This document shows, one piece after another, positions 63,380 to 64,000 of a stretch of DNA of 64,000 bases. Origin of the DNA: Bursaphelenchus xylophilus (taxonomy: Eukaryota; Nematoda; Chromadorea; Rhabditida; Aphelenchoididae); contig CAJFCV020000002.1 in NCBI GenBank assembly GCA_904066235.2, positions 6,696,001-6,760,000 of the forward strand, given 5' to 3'. Below the pieces are notes generated by a model. The model ran no database searches and was not told where the DNA came from. It saw nothing but the letters and a program-made list of their open reading frames with translations. How positions within the stretch are numbered: position 1 is the stretch's first letter; every line of letters begins with the position of its first letter. The position numbers and the translations under genes were made by a program.

Positions 63380-64000
63380 AGCAACGCACCATCTGGCGGT
63401 TGCGCAACGAAAAGCCGGAGATTTGCAATCTGTTTTCAACGACAGCGTTCTCTTTCCTGACCTCGAACGGGTTTTTGAGGTCATCGGGGGAGGGTGCGTC
63501 GGATCGCGATGAAACTCGTGTTCAGATGGGGTTCGGACGGGCGAGCGAGCGGCGACAAGTCCCTGAGCAGCGAGTGGTCGGGGGGTCTGAGGCGATGCAT
63601 TCGAGCCCCTCTCACTCGCACTCGATGCATGGCAGCGCACTCGAATGAGGTTGGGGTTGAGGCGTCTGTCGCGCGACGCGCATCCATTCGGCCATCGCAC
63701 CGCCCCACCGCATCAGAGAGTGCACGCCAGAAGAAGGGGAGGAGCAGAGAAAGCACTGTCCTTCTTTTCTTTGGTCAGTCGTCGCGTTCGCACTGTTCGG
63801 CGGCGGTCGCGTCCCGTTTCTGCTCTTCATTTTTTTGTCGCTCTGCACCATTTCTTGACAAAATTCGAGGGTTTCCCAGCCCCGAACAGAGGGCATCGGA
63901 TCCGTCGCTCCGCGCTGTACCCGTTTTTTCCTTGGTGATTGTGCGTGTCGCGGCTGTTCTCGTGTCGTGCTCACCGAAAGGCGAATCATCAGTGAAAAAC
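63380..64000. other. GC/CpG-rich end of window
   Basis: Base composition rises sharply compared with the rest of the window, with many CpG and CGCG steps and a partly mirrored ATTCGAGC...CACTCGAATG with two GATGCAT copies around 63595-63650. Frames are open on both strands simply because of composition. It is probably the promoter or 5' untranslated region of a gene that continues beyond the window; no protein is recognisable. Confidence 0.4.

Overview
The window looks like nuclear DNA from a nematode; species and clade cannot be fixed from the sequence. The reasons are very short introns (many 33-80 nt, AG acceptors behind T-rich tracts), a nematode-style gene set (class 2 lipase, UDP-glucuronosyltransferase, MRP-type ABC transporter, lustrin-type cysteine-rich secreted proteins), same-strand genes 200-350 nt apart with possible trans-splice acceptors at their starts, and many foldback or MITE-like repeats. 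All gene models were spliced by eye, checking that reading phase agrees across each junction.

Left part (1-18.6 kb): a large palindromic repeat at 1-1265 and a gene-free stretch to 5.8 kb. On the + strand follow a UDP-glucuronosyltransferase, a tiny secreted cysteine-rich protein, and a 2225-residue membrane protein made of three neprilysin (M13) units. Only the third M13 unit keeps HExxH. A secreted lipase and an unorthodox aquaporin lie on the - strand. A repeat-rich intergenic region (18.6-22 kb) follows.

Middle (22-36 kb): a full-length MRP/ABCC transporter (+), then two divergently oriented lustrin-domain paralogues (- and +) with a tRNA-Gly(CCC)-like gene between them. Next come a small secreted, possibly GPI-anchored protein (-) whose two introns each carry an inverted-repeat element, and the peroxisomal import factor PEX13 (+).

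Right part (36-62.7 kb) is a minus-strand block of conserved housekeeping genes. In transcription order these are the RTEL1 helicase, two copies of the AP-1 sigma adaptin, the giant KICSTOR subunit SZT2, and Integrator subunit INTS10-like. Gaps are 208-344 nt, except where a 2.4-kb palindrome has landed between the two adaptin copies. This looks like an operon-type cluster joining DNA maintenance, clathrin adaptor, amino-acid/mTORC1 signalling and snRNA-processing functions. The last ~600 nt are GC-rich and probably belong to the promoter or 5' end of an unseen gene.

The most unusual items are the triple M13 protein with two pseudo-peptidase units, the two large foldback palindromes, three inferred GC-AG introns (two in the same gene), the tRNA with C at position 33, the aquaporin lacking canonical NPA boxes, and the RTEL1-AP1S-SZT2-INTS10 cluster.
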